This document shows positions 54,396 to 62,413 of a stretch of DNA of 62,413 nt, piece by piece; position 1 is the first letter of the stretch, and each line of letters opens with the position of its first letter. The position numbers and the translations under genes were made by a program. The notes under the pieces are model-generated. The model worked only from the letters and a program-made list of their open reading frames with translations. It had not been told where the DNA came from and searched no databases. This DNA comes from Erysipelotrichaceae bacterium (lineage in GTDB: Bacteria > Bacillota_I > Bacilli_A > Erysipelotrichales > Erysipelotrichaceae): assembly GCA_017533785.1 (NCBI GenBank), contig JAFWII010000010.1:1-62413 (forward strand), written 5' to 3'.

Positions 54396-56196
54396 CGTTG
54401 CCCTCCTCTGCCGGTGGTTCCGGCGTTGTTGTCGGTTCCGGTTCCGGCGTTGTTGTCGGTTCCGGTTCCGGCATTCTGCAGAAAGTGTAGCGGATCTGGC
54501 GTTTAGACAGCTCGCTCCTGGTGATCTGCTCATAGTCGCTGATCCCTTCGACGCTTTCGATGACCGGTTCGCCGCCGCTGCAGATATTGCTGCTCTCGTT
54601 TCCGTAGAGCTGGTCGTCGCGTACTCCCAGACCACGAAGATACGCCAGGAAATTGTTGACGGTCTTGCCCGTCAGGCTGTCGAGCGAGAACGGGACTTCC
54701 ACGACATCCGAAGTCGGAGCCGGTGTCGGTTCCACCGGACCCGGCGGAGCGTCTGCCTGATAGCGGAAATCAAGAGCGAGAACTTCGGAATTCTGATATT
54801 CACCCTCGCCTAAAGCAGTAATGTGCAGAAGATATGTCTTTCCGTTCTCGAAATTATCCTTGGGAATGACGAGATACGGTTCTTCCACGCGGGTACCGTA
54901 ACCGATACCGACGTCAATGGTGACGAGATAGCCCGAGGCGTGCGTGACCGGATCGAAAGAAATGATAACGTACTCCTGCCCGATCTCGACCTTGACATTG
55001 CGAACCTGCGGCAGGGAATTGCGCATCAGGGAAGAATCATCGAACTGGTGATAGATATTGCGGCCGATACCGTAAAGCTTCCCTTCCTGATCCACCGCAA
55101 CCAGGTAATCGTTTCCGGCAGCGATCGCAGTGATCCCGTTCCAGGTGCTGACTTCGTTTTCCAGAATATAGTTATCGATAACGATCTGGACGTTGCCGCC
55201 GATCGTCAGTCCGGCAATAAAATCATTTCCGCAGGCAACTGCAGTAATGTCCTTCCACTGGAGGACTTTATCGAAATCCTTGCGGCGGGCATAGTAGCCG
55301 ACTGTGCCGTTATCCTTTAAATATACAAGATTGTCTTCCGAAGCCCGGACATCGAGCAGATTTTTCTGTTTGCGCAGCTGTGAGGAGCCGACGAAATCTC
55401 CGGCTGTGATCACCGTTCCATCTTCACGCACCAAAACAGAGCCCTGCGGCAGAGCGAAGATCCTTTTGATATTACGGCGTTCTTCGTAGTTGCACTGGCC
55501 ATAGGTGTTATCCCCCGCGCATACGACGTCCCCGTCGTTCTCCAGTCCGAGGACATGTCCGGAACCGGTAGCGACCGCAACGATATCCTTCCAGCCGGAA
55601 ATATCGTCTGCGACTTTTTCAAGCAGTCCGGCAGATACGACTGTGCCGTTATTCTTTAAAGCTACCGTAAAGGTCGCCCCTTCCGCGACTTTGATCAGTC
55701 CCTCATCCTTCAGTTCGAGCTGTCCGTTGGAGTTGTCGCCGCTGCCGATCAGATGGCCTTCAGCGTCCAGACGGACGACCGAGGTATCGCTGCAGGAAAG
55801 TGTCTCACGCGGGAGAATTTCCGGAAGTTCATAGATCTTCTCCGGTTTATCCGGCTTGAAGAGCACAAAGAGCAATACTGCCAGAAGTACGCCTCCGATA
55901 AACAGATAGCGCTTGTTGCGCTGCAGGAAAAGGCGGATCCTGTCTTTCAGCGGAACGTCCGCAACCGCCCTAGCGCGCCGCAGCACGACCTGTGTCTCGT
56001 TGGAAAAGAGTTCCAGGACAGTAACGCGATAAAGCCTGGCGATCCTTTTCAGCAGAGCATAAGGAGGAACGGCGGCACCGTTCTCGTAGGACATATACTC
56101 CATCAGGTCGATTCCAAGCTTTTCTGCAGCGCTCTTCTGCGAATAATGGTAATGCTTCCTGAGCTCCAGGAGCTTTTCCGGCAGTCTGTTATTCAT
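54385..56196 (-). CDS. Membrane protein: HTH, transmembrane helix, RCC1-like repeats, FN3-like and PASTA-like domains
   Basis: 603 aa. Residues 1-65 form an XRE-type helix-turn-helix (LRKHYHYSQKSAAEKLGIDLMEYMSYENG), residues 97-113 a single membrane helix, and 120-400 a series of about 50-residue RCC1-like repeats (GDNSNGQL, GDNTYGQC, NGTVVSAG) predicted to form a beta-propeller outside the cell. An FN3-like segment (about 410-490), a PASTA-like region (about 505-575) and a Pro/Glu/Thr tail follow. The orientation suggests a signal-transducing DNA-binding or anchoring protein. A promoter (TTGAAT-17-TAGAAT) ends 9 bases before the ATG, so the mRNA seems leaderless. I know no named family with this full order. 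Confidence 0.8.
   Translation of the reverse strand: MNNRLPEKLLELRKHYHYSQKSAAEKLGIDLMEYMSYENGAAVPPYALLKRIARLYRVTVLELFSNETQVVLRRARAVADVPLKDRIRLFLQRNKRYLFIGGVLLAVLLFVLFKPDKPEKIYELPEILPRETLSCSDTSVVRLDAEGHLIGSGDNSNGQLELKDEGLIKVAEGATFTVALKNNGTVVSAGLLEKVADDISGWKDIVAVATGSGHVLGLENDGDVVCAGDNTYGQCNYEERRNIKRIFALPQGSVLVREDGTVITAGDFVGSSQLRKQKNLLDVRASEDNLVYLKDNGTVGYYARRKDFDKVLQWKDITAVACGNDFIAGLTIGGNVQIVIDNYILENEVSTWNGITAIAAGNDYLVAVDQEGKLYGIGRNIYHQFDDSSLMRNSLPQVRNVKVEIGQEYVIISFDPVTHASGYLVTIDVGIGYGTRVEEPYLVIPKDNFENGKTYLLHITALGEGEYQNSEVLALDFRYQADAPPGPVEPTPAPTSDVVEVPFSLDSLTGKTVNNFLAYLRGLGVRDDQLYGNESSNICSGGEPVIESVEGISDYEQITRSELSKRQIRYTFCRMPEPEPTTTPEPEPTTTPEPPAEEGNDGE
54415..54472 (-). repeat. Tandem 24-bp repeat encoding PEPEPTTT
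   Basis: A 24-base unit occurs twice exactly (54421-54444 and 54445-54468) plus partial copies, encoding the proline-rich tail of the HTH-RCC1 protein. Slippage could vary the copy number. Confidence 0.85.
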
Positions 56197-56205
56197 AACA
56201 CAACT

Positions 56206-56234
56206 ATTCTAGCAAATGTCACAGTGTTATTCAA
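56206..56234 (-). promoter_or_regulatory. Promoter of the HTH-RCC1 gene (leaderless)
   Basis: TTGAAT (56234-56229), 17-base spacer, TAGAAT (56211-56206) on the minus strand. The expected start site lies about 3 bases from ATG 56196 and no Shine-Dalgarno is present. Confidence 0.65.
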
Positions 56235-56314
56235 AAAAGCAGTGATCATCTGCAGAAATATCCGGGCTGAAGCAACATAAAATGATATTGATGATATGGA
56301 AGACATGGAAGATA

Positions 56315-56342
56315 TTGACAAATCTCGCCGATATTGTAAAAT
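56315..56342 (+). promoter_or_regulatory. Promoter of the SPFH/NfeD operon
   Basis: TTGACA (56315-56320), 16-base spacer, TAAAAT (56337-56342), followed by AAAGGAGG before ATG 56364. Confidence 0.72.
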
Positions 56343-56363
56343 ATAGTCAAAGGAGGTAACGCT

Positions 56364-56741
56364 ATGTTCACATGGATGCCGGGTAACGCCTACGCTATGC
56401 AGGCAACTCTGTATGAAAACAATATCACGTTAAATAATCCGGCTGCGGCAAAGCTTAAGAACTTCCGCTGGTGCATGGTCGGTTTCGACGAACGAAACAA
56501 GAAGATGGCGATCAAGGGGATCTCCAAAGAAGATGCCGATCACAAGATCGTCCCCCTCGAGAACCTGAACAAGATCTCCCTGGGAAAAGGCTATGCCCGG
56601 ATCTCCAATAAGAGCATTGTCGAATATGCAGGAAAAGTCGTTGGAAGCTCCTGTATCAACAGAAAGTTTCCGATCCAGTACGATGATCACGAACAGCTGC
56701 TGATCATCGATCTCAATACCGATAAGGAGGTCAGTTTATGA
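56364..56741 (+). CDS. Hypothetical protein of the SPFH operon
   Basis: 125 aa, soluble, not recognised. It starts MFTWMPGNAYAMQATLYENNITL and includes FRWCMVGFDERNKKMAIKGI; strongly beta-predicted, possibly a small structural or nucleotide-related fold. Its stop overlaps the NfeD start by 4 bases, so it belongs to the membrane-microdomain operon. Confidence 0.72.
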   Translation: MFTWMPGNAYAMQATLYENNITLNNPAAAKLKNFRWCMVGFDERNKKMAIKGISKEDADHKIVPLENLNKISLGKGYARISNKSIVEYAGKVVGSSCINRKFPIQYDDHEQLLIIDLNTDKEVSL

Positions 56742-57199
56742 ATCCAGTATTTGTCTGGCTGGCAGCGAATCCGCTGTATATCTGGCTCGCGATCTTCGTT
56801 ATAGCATTCGTGTTCGAGATCGCCACTCCTTCCGCTCTTGTCTCATTCTGGTTTGCAGTCGGAGCACTCGCTTCGATGGCGGCCTGTGCCATGAAACTGA
56901 CTGCCCCTGCGCAGATCGCTGTCTTCGTGATCGTATCGCTTGTCTGTCTGTTTGCAGTCCGGCCGGTCGCGGCGAAGATGCTGCGGGGCGAGCAGATCGG
57001 CACCGGCGCCGAGCGCATCATCGGCAAACGCTTCCATCTGCTGAGTGACGTCACCGATTCCGTCAACGGCGAGATCCGGGTCAACGACGTTCTCTGGAAA
57101 GTCAAGTCCGCACAATCATTCATCGAAAAAGGAACTCTTGTAGAAGTTCTTGCAATCGACGGAGCCAAACTGGTCGTCCGCCCTATAAAGGAGAATTAA
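56738..57199 (+). CDS. NfeD-like membrane protein
   Basis: 153 aa. Three N-terminal membrane segments (residues about 9-77) are followed by a small OB-fold-like domain (GEQIGTGAERIIGKRFHLLSDVTD...GEIRVNDVLWKVKS), the layout of NfeD1b proteins that pair with SPFH proteins. It precedes the SPFH gene by 4 bases. No protease domain is present. Probable partner of the flotillin-like protein. Confidence 0.87.
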   Translation: MNPVFVWLAANPLYIWLAIFVIAFVFEIATPSALVSFWFAVGALASMAACAMKLTAPAQIAVFVIVSLVCLFAVRPVAAKMLRGEQIGTGAERIIGKRFHLLSDVTDSVNGEIRVNDVLWKVKSAQSFIEKGTLVEVLAIDGAKLVVRPIKEN

Positions 57200-57203
57200 A
57201 ACT

Positions 57204-58130
57204 ATGCTGCCAACAATCATCAAAACTATCATCTGGGTCATCGTGATCCTCGCGATCATCGCTGTCATCCTCTCCAACGTACGTATCGTACCGCAGCCGC
57301 AGGCTTACATCATTGAGCGTTTCGGTGCCTACCACACTACCTGGAGAACCGGCTTCCATGTCAAGATGCCGTTCATTGACCGTATCGCCAACAAAGTATC
57401 CCTGAAAGAGATCGTTCTCGACTTCGATCCGCAGTCCGTCATCACAAAGGATAACGTCACTATGCAGATCGATACAGTCGTGTACTGCCAGGTCACTGAC
57501 CCGAAACTCTATACCTACGGCATCGAAACTCCGATGTCCGCGCTGGAAAACCTGACTGCCACCACTCTGCGTAACATCATCGGTGATCTGGAACTCGATG
57601 AGACCCTCACCAGCCGTGATGTCGTTAACGCCAAGATGCGTTCGATCGTCGATGAAGCGACCGACCCGTGGGGCATCAAGGTCAACCGTGTCGAGCTCAA
57701 GAACATCATGCCGCCGCGCGACATCCAGGAATCCATGGAAAAGCAGATGCGTGCAGAACGTGACCGCCGTGAGACCATCCTTCAGGCTGAAGGTGAAAAG
57801 AAGGCAGCCATCCTGCGTGCTGAAGGTGAAAAGGAATCCATGATCCTGCGCGCCAACGCGAAGAAGGAAGCGATGGTCGCCGAAGCAGAAGGCCAGGCAC
57901 AGGCTATGGAAAGAGTCTACGCTGCTCAGGCTTTCGGTATCAAAGCGATCAACGATGCGAATCCGGGCAAAGCCTACATCACGATGGAAGGTTACAAGGC
58001 TCTGGAAAAGGTTGCTGACGGAAAATCCACCAAGCTCATCATCCCGAGCGAGATCCAGAATATCGCCGGAACTCTCGCAGCTCTCGGTGAAGTCGTTCAG
58101 CCCCAGGAAAACAAAGTAAATGAAAAGTAA
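57204..58130 (+). CDS. SPFH/stomatin-like membrane protein
   Basis: 308 aa. One N-terminal membrane helix (residues about 5-27) is followed by the SPFH domain (VPQPQAYIIERFGAYHTTWRTGFHVKMPFIDRIANKVSLKEIVLDFDPQSVITKDNV) and a long Ala/Glu/Lys-rich coiled coil (RAERDRRETILQAEGEKKAAILRAEGEKE). Stomatin/prohibitin-type scaffolds oligomerise in membranes. Operon with NfeD supports that role. The stop overlaps the next gene by 11 bases. Confidence 0.93.
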   Translation: MLPTIIKTIIWVIVILAIIAVILSNVRIVPQPQAYIIERFGAYHTTWRTGFHVKMPFIDRIANKVSLKEIVLDFDPQSVITKDNVTMQIDTVVYCQVTDPKLYTYGIETPMSALENLTATTLRNIIGDLELDETLTSRDVVNAKMRSIVDEATDPWGIKVNRVELKNIMPPRDIQESMEKQMRAERDRRETILQAEGEKKAAILRAEGEKESMILRANAKKEAMVAEAEGQAQAMERVYAAQAFGIKAINDANPGKAYITMEGYKALEKVADGKSTKLIIPSEIQNIAGTLAALGEVVQPQENKVNEK

Positions 58131-59751
58131 CATAAAGACCGCCATTATCATGGTGGTCTCTGCCTTGATACTGTTCTGTATCATGCTGCCGGCGATCAAT
58201 ATCCATGATATCCATTTCTGGCTGTTCCTGTTGATCCTTGCCGGTGAATTCGTGCTGCTCCGCACCTCCACACTGCTCGGCAAAAAGATCGCCAGTTCGA
58301 TCCCCAGCAAAAACAGCAAGCCGAAGGTGCAGGTCAAAGGCGAGTTCGCCGCACTGGGAAAATTTGTAAAGGTCGTTCTGATCCTGATGCTGGCAGGCTT
58401 CCTTTACATCTTCCTGAGCGGGATCTTCTACTCCCCTGTTCTCAACGCCAAACGTTATGCGCAGCGTATCCAGGTGACGAACGTGGACTTCTCCGAAGTA
58501 CCGCCCTACTCCTTCAACCAGACCGCGATCATTGACCGCGACTCCGCCGAAACTCTCGGCAATAAGGTCATGGGTGAAATGACGGATCTGGTCTCCCAGT
58601 TCGAAGTCAGCAACGAATACTCTCAGGTATCCTATAAAAACGGCACTTACCGCGTGACGCCGCTCGCCTACGACGGATTCATCAAATATATGCGCAACCG
58701 TTCTGAAGGCATCCCCGGCTACATCATCGTCAACACGACGACCGGCGAGACCAAACTGCAGCGCATCAACAGCAAGATGCATTATGTCCCGAGTGCCTAC
58801 TTCCTGGAGAACCTGATGATCAAGCTGCGTTTCTCCCACCCCTTCACGATCTTCGGCAATCCGTCCTTTGAGATCGACGAGGAAGGAAATCCGTACTATG
58901 TCTGCACGACCTACACCTACAGCGGCGTCAACTCGCTGCGCCGTGTAAACGGTGTGATCCTGTTCAACCCGGTCGACGGCAGTTCGACAAAATACGACAT
59001 TGCCGACGCGCCGACCTGGATCGACCGGATCTATCCGGAATCCCTGGTCAACCGCGAGCTCAACGATTACGGCAAATACCAGAAAGGCTACTTCAATACG
59101 CTGTTCGCTCAGGAAGGCGTTATCCAGACTTCCGAAGGCTACAACTATATTTCCAAGGACGGCGATATCTGGCTCTACACGGGCATGACCTCCGTTGCCA
59201 ACGACTCGTCGAACGTCGGTTTCGCGCTGGTCAACCTGCGTACCCACGAAGCGCAGTTCATCAGCACTTCCGGTGCCGATGAGTACTCCGTCATGGCTTC
59301 TGCAGAAGGTGAAGTCCTGAACTACGGTTACACCGCAACTTTCCCGGTCCTCGTCAATATCAACGGCCAGCCGGTCTATCTGCTGTCCCTCAAGGACTCT
59401 GCCGGCCTGATCAAGATGTATGCAATGGTCGACGCGAAGGACTACCAGCAGGTCTACACCGTCAAGGCGGAGAAAGATTCCCGTTCAGCGATCAACGACC
59501 TGATCGCGCAGCTCAGCGGCAGCAGCTACATCGAAAGCGATCTGATCGAAAAAACGATCACGATCGAAGAGATGAAGGAAGTGATCATCGGCGGTAATAC
59601 CTTCTATTACATCAAAGCCGGCGGAACGGTCTATAAGCTCCCGCTGAACGAAGGAAATGCGATGGCGGCTGTCTTCCTCAAGGAAGGCGACACCATCAAG
59701 ATCTACTACAGCGAGATCGATAATGAAAAAGTCATTCAGAATATTGAATGA
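58120..59751 (+). CDS. Large membrane-anchored protein of the SPFH operon
   Basis: 543 aa. Three hydrophobic segments near the N-terminus (about 7-27, 33-50, 84-104) are followed by an extracytoplasmic region of about 430 residues rich in beta strands, with no known motif. Overlap with the SPFH gene shows co-translation. Homologues in related Firmicutes are listed as hypothetical as far as I know. It may be the client or partner of the SPFH scaffold. Confidence 0.8.
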   Translation: MKSNIKTAIIMVVSALILFCIMLPAINIHDIHFWLFLLILAGEFVLLRTSTLLGKKIASSIPSKNSKPKVQVKGEFAALGKFVKVVLILMLAGFLYIFLSGIFYSPVLNAKRYAQRIQVTNVDFSEVPPYSFNQTAIIDRDSAETLGNKVMGEMTDLVSQFEVSNEYSQVSYKNGTYRVTPLAYDGFIKYMRNRSEGIPGYIIVNTTTGETKLQRINSKMHYVPSAYFLENLMIKLRFSHPFTIFGNPSFEIDEEGNPYYVCTTYTYSGVNSLRRVNGVILFNPVDGSSTKYDIADAPTWIDRIYPESLVNRELNDYGKYQKGYFNTLFAQEGVIQTSEGYNYISKDGDIWLYTGMTSVANDSSNVGFALVNLRTHEAQFISTSGADEYSVMASAEGEVLNYGYTATFPVLVNINGQPVYLLSLKDSAGLIKMYAMVDAKDYQQVYTVKAEKDSRSAINDLIAQLSGSSYIESDLIEKTITIEEMKEVIIGGNTFYYIKAGGTVYKLPLNEGNAMAAVFLKEGDTIKIYYSEIDNEKVIQNIE

Positions 59752-59760
59752 CTTTTTTTC
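59727..59760. terminator. Bidirectional terminator
   Basis: AAGTCATTC-AGAATATT-GAATGACTT flanked by A- and T-runs, between the convergent SPFH operon and SseB-like gene. Confidence 0.87.
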
Positions 59761-59776
59761 TTTAGGATTCGTTTCT

Positions 59777-60805
59777 TCAGTCCAGTTTCATGAGCAGGCT
59801 CTTCATCGACGCTACGTCCTTGAAGAGTTTTTTTTGCAGAATGAACGGCTCGGTGAACGGATTCACGACGATGCCGGTGACTTCGTTCTTTTCCGCCAGC
59901 TCGATCGTTTTCAGCATTCCCAGACGGGTCCGCGGCTGCTTCTTCGCGCCATCGCCCATTTCTGCCGTGCTGGTAAAAACCGGCAGAAAGTAATAATCGT
60001 TTCTCTGCAGAAGGCCCGGGATCAGATCTTTTTCATTTGCTGACAGCAGGGTGTCGTTTTTTACCGGGATCCAGAGTTCGCTGTCCCGCAGGACCTGCAG
60101 GAGTTCTGCAAAACTGTTCTCATTCTGATCCTGATTGAATGCGTGGATCGTATTCTTAAGCACGCTGCCGTCCTCCAGCTCGGCTTTTGTCATAATGCTT
60201 CTGAAGGTCAGGTCGGCAATACAGTAGATCTTCCCGTCTTCCTTTTTGCTGACGAAGAAGATGACCGGATCCCCTGCCCGGTAGACGGAAGACTGCTTCG
60301 GCGTTTCCTCCAGCGTGCCGATAAAACGGTGGTCATCTGCTTTGACGATCCGCACCGGGCATTTCTCGTCCGGCGCATTTTTCCTCTTCAGAAGGACGTT
60401 GACCACATCCGGATCGAACTGCCTCCGGGAACCGTCAAGGAACTCCATGCTGCGCGTCATAAGCAGATCTTCATCCTCTGTCAGACTGATTGCAGAGACC
60501 GCATCAAAGAAACGGTCGTCATCCTCTTCGTAAAACTCGAATTCGCATTCTCCAAGCCCGGAAAGCCGGATAAACGCGGTCTTGCCGGTGTCGGGATCAT
60601 CGAATACAAACCGCTCACCCTCTTTACGTCCGGACGTCAGTACCGCAAGCGTCAGGCCTTTCAGGTGGTCGATGTAACAATACGCCAGAAGCATATCGTT
60701 CTCCGGTGAAACCAGAGCTGTATCATAAGCGTCTTTCAGTTCTGCGGCAGGAAGAACGATCATCGTATCGTCCAGGATTCGGAAATCAACTTCGGAAAAT
60801 CTCAT
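59777..60805 (-). CDS. SseB-like domain protein
   Basis: 342 aa from ATG 60805. The C-terminal 120 residues (ELLQVLRDSELWIPVKN ... YYFLPVFTSTAEMGD ... GIVVNPFTEPFIL) match the SseB N-terminal domain; the first 220 residues are acidic and unassigned. It is soluble. The frame stays open far upstream, but that part overlaps the coding strand of the M24 gene and is not real. An extended -10 (GGTACAAT) lies about 60 bases upstream of ATG. Function unknown. Confidence 0.78.
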   Translation of the reverse strand: MRFSEVDFRILDDTMIVLPAAELKDAYDTALVSPENDMLLAYCYIDHLKGLTLAVLTSGRKEGERFVFDDPDTGKTAFIRLSGLGECEFEFYEEDDDRFFDAVSAISLTEDEDLLMTRSMEFLDGSRRQFDPDVVNVLLKRKNAPDEKCPVRIVKADDHRFIGTLEETPKQSSVYRAGDPVIFFVSKKEDGKIYCIADLTFRSIMTKAELEDGSVLKNTIHAFNQDQNENSFAELLQVLRDSELWIPVKNDTLLSANEKDLIPGLLQRNDYYFLPVFTSTAEMGDGAKKQPRTRLGMLKTIELAEKNEVTGIVVNPFTEPFILQKKLFKDVASMKSLLMKLD

Positions 60806-61015
60806 TTGAGCACACTTTCTATAATTTTTTATCTGCGGAAGTCTTCCGATATATTGTACCACTAATGAGGGCAGAAATGCCTGTCCTCCCGGAAGCCGGA
60901 GCAGATGCGAAAAAACTGCCGTTACAGCATGCTTTTCCGGGCAAGACAGTTCTTTCCGGGTCTTGTCTCTGTTATCATCAAAGAAAAGAAGGATATATCC
61001 CGGAAAGGAGATCTT

Positions 61016-62170
61016 ATGATCATCACCCAAAGAAGGAAAAACTGCCTCGAAGAAGTCCGGAAAAGCGAACTGGATGGAGTCCTGTTTGCCACAGGCGCCG
61101 ACTTTCAGTATCTGGCGGAATGCACCTCCTATTTCTGGCAAAGAAACTGCATGAATTCTCAGGCAAAAGTCTGGGGATCCCATGTCATGCCGGAAGCCAT
61201 GATCTATATGAACAAAGAAGGAAAGACCACGATTCTGACCATTCCTTCCAAAAAGGATCATTTCGATACAGCCAAAAATGATGTCATCGTCTCCTATCTC
61301 GATCAGTTCGAAGACGAGCTGGCTCACATCATCGACGGGAAGAAGATCGGCATCGGCAGAGACTGTGCAGACTGGTTCAAAGACACTCTGAAGATCGTTG
61401 ATCCGCAGATCGAGACCTGCGACGCGGAAGAGATCTTCGACGATATACGCCGCATCAAAGACGCAAGCGAGATCGCCCAGATGCGCAAACTGGCGAAGTT
61501 TACCGATGACGCGATCATGCACGTCGTCAGGAACATGCGCGAAGGCATGACCATGTGGGAATGCGAGCGCATGGTCATCGATTACGGTCTGTCTCACGGG
61601 ATCCAGGATCTGTCTTTTCCGCCAACCTGCGGTTTCAAGACCAGGAATACGGAGAATGCGCAGAACATCGAACCGTTTGAAGCTGAAAGAAAACTGGTTC
61701 CGGGAACGATGGTCGCCTTCGATATCGGCTACATGGATCAGGGCTACTGCTCCGACTGGGGACGTACAGTCTATTACGGCAAGGCTCCGGAATTCGTAAA
61801 GAAAGGCTATGAAGCCCTGCAGGCGGCCCAGCAGCATATGATCGCCTCGATCAAACCCGGTGTGACCAGATTCGGCGAACTTTATGACTTTATCTGTGAT
61901 AAAGCAGATGAGCTCGGCTACTATGATTATCTGCGTTTCAAAAGAGAAGACAGTGGCGGCAACGGCCATAACATCGGGATCGACTGCCACGAATCGCCCT
62001 GGATCACTCCCGGTCAGCAGACCGTGATGCAGCCGGGCATGATCTTCTGCAGCGAGCCGAAGATGTTTTTCCCGAACGAAGGTTATATGCGGGTTGAAGA
62101 CATGATCCTCGTGACCGAGACCGGCGCCGAATCGCTCTCCAAATTCCCGCGCGATCTCTTCGAGATCTGA
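61016..62170 (+). CDS. M24-family metallopeptidase (Xaa-Pro aminopeptidase-like)
   Basis: 384 aa. An N-terminal creatinase-like domain (1-145) precedes the pita-bread domain with all five metal ligands visible: two Asp in FDIGYMDQGYCSDWGRT, His in GGNGHNIGID, Glu in CSEP and Glu in RVEDMILVTETG. It would remove N-terminal residues from proline-containing peptides or dipeptides. AAAGGAG before ATG 61016. Cytosolic, single gene. Confidence 0.92.
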   Translation: MIITQRRKNCLEEVRKSELDGVLFATGADFQYLAECTSYFWQRNCMNSQAKVWGSHVMPEAMIYMNKEGKTTILTIPSKKDHFDTAKNDVIVSYLDQFEDELAHIIDGKKIGIGRDCADWFKDTLKIVDPQIETCDAEEIFDDIRRIKDASEIAQMRKLAKFTDDAIMHVVRNMREGMTMWECERMVIDYGLSHGIQDLSFPPTCGFKTRNTENAQNIEPFEAERKLVPGTMVAFDIGYMDQGYCSDWGRTVYYGKAPEFVKKGYEALQAAQQHMIASIKPGVTRFGELYDFICDKADELGYYDYLRFKREDSGGNGHNIGIDCHESPWITPGQQTVMQPGMIFCSEPKMFFPNEGYMRVEDMILVTETGAESLSKFPRDLFEI

Positions 62171-62179
62171 AAAGCGAAT

Positions 62180-62216
62180 AACCCTCGCAAAACTGTCGCG
62201 GGGGTTTATGTTTTTT
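62180..62216 (+). terminator. Terminator of the M24 peptidase gene
   Basis: CCCTCGC ... (G)CGGGGG hairpin with T-rich tail to 62216. A second G+C-rich hairpin CGGGC/GCCCG (62219-62236) follows, of unknown use. Confidence 0.62.
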
Positions 62217-62250
62217 ACGGGCAGTCGGCCGCCCGGTATCCCTCCAAAAG

Positions 62251-62277
62251 AAAAAGCTCCTTTTCAGGAGCTTTTCT
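62251..62277 (-). terminator. Terminator of the rRNA operon
   Basis: On the minus strand AAGCTCC-TGAAAA-GGAGCTT followed by TTTCTTTT, just downstream of 5S rRNA. Confidence 0.85.
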
Positions 62278-62280
62278 TTG

Positions 62281-62384
62281 ACCGGCGACTTGCGTATCTT
62301 GCGAATGCTACATCGGCCGTACAAGTGCTTAACTTCCAGGTTCGGGATGGAACTGGGTGTGACCACTTGGCTATCGTCACCGGA
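62281..62384 (-). rRNA. rrf: 5S ribosomal RNA
   Basis: About 104 nt on the minus strand. Conserved 5S segments are visible: CCGGTGAC pairing with GTCGCCGG at the ends, GTCACACCCAGTTCCATCCCGAACCTGG and AAGTTAAGCAC. The upstream bases 62385-62413 look like a 23S-5S spacer (TTCGGTTTTGAGAGAACGATC on the minus strand), so a leftward 16S-23S-5S operon enters from the right edge. The ends are estimated to within a few bases. Confidence 0.93.
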
Positions 62385-62413
62385 TCGAGAGATCGTTCTC
62401 TCAAAACCGAATA

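Noticed and set aside
54415..54472. Possible CRISPR or regulatory repeat
   Set aside because: The 24-base units are directly adjacent without spacers and encode an in-frame Pro/Glu/Thr tail of a protein.
60806..61990. Upstream extension of the SseB-like gene to a 737-residue protein
   Set aside because: The added part is antisense to the M24 peptidase with all metal ligands intact; ATG 60805 begins the recognisable protein.

Overview
The window looks like the chromosome of an anaerobic low-branching Firmicute, most likely Erysipelotrichia. This is inferred from the Bacillus-type cysS-mrnC-rlmB-rpmG-secE-nusG-rplKA and rplJL-rsmC-rpoBC gene order without sporulation genes, from four T-box leaders and a CIRCE element, from a class III (oxygen-sensitive) ribonucleotide reductase and [FeFe]-hydrogenases, and from an RpoB with asparagine at the position of E. 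coli His526, as known for Mollicutes. No genus can be fixed from this sequence alone. No prophage, CRISPR array or plasmid functions were seen; the only transposable element is one complete ISL3-family insertion sequence.

Layout. 0-4.6 kb: tRNA-Arg and a leftward TrpXYZ-like ABC importer operon with two paralogous lipoprotein binding proteins, each behind its own promoter and T-box. 4.7-12 kb: DegV, an esterase, groESL under CIRCE, a NADAR protein and several membrane proteins, including a YhfC-family protein. 12-16.6 kb: a polar amino-acid (probably arginine) importer operon behind a T-box and an arginine-rich leader peptide; its binding protein has its two lobe halves in circularly permuted order, and a zinc carboxypeptidase ends the operon. 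16.6-18.2 kb: the ISL3 element, sitting in the T-tract of the rpoC terminator. 18.2-28 kb: rpoC, rpoB, rsmC-like, rplL, rplJ (leftward) with an L10 leader attenuator.

28-34 kb: a rightward operon of a group-B-like [FeFe]-hydrogenase, a small 2Fe-2S protein, a PAS-containing sensory hydrogenase-like protein and a SpoIIE/PP2C phosphatase, then glnA. 34-43 kb: RadC-like, MFS and PAP2 genes and a compact class III ribonucleotide reductase operon in which the activase is fused to a MarR repressor, the reductase is fused to a redoxin, and thioredoxin reductase follows. 43-49 kb: small accessory genes (DUF4037-like/TPR/GNAT, AAA ATPase, YgjV, lipoprotein, XRE regulator with twin operators) and tRNA-Ala.

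49-54 kb: rplA, rplK, nusG, secE, rpmG, a TrmD-like protein lacking its C-terminal domain, rlmB, mrnC and cysS (T-box). The normally contiguous rplA-rplJ junction is therefore split by about 21 kb. 54-62.4 kb: a membrane HTH protein with RCC1-like repeats, a SPFH/NfeD operon, an SseB-like protein, an M24 aminopeptidase and a 5S rRNA gene that marks the end of a leftward rRNA operon continuing outside the window.
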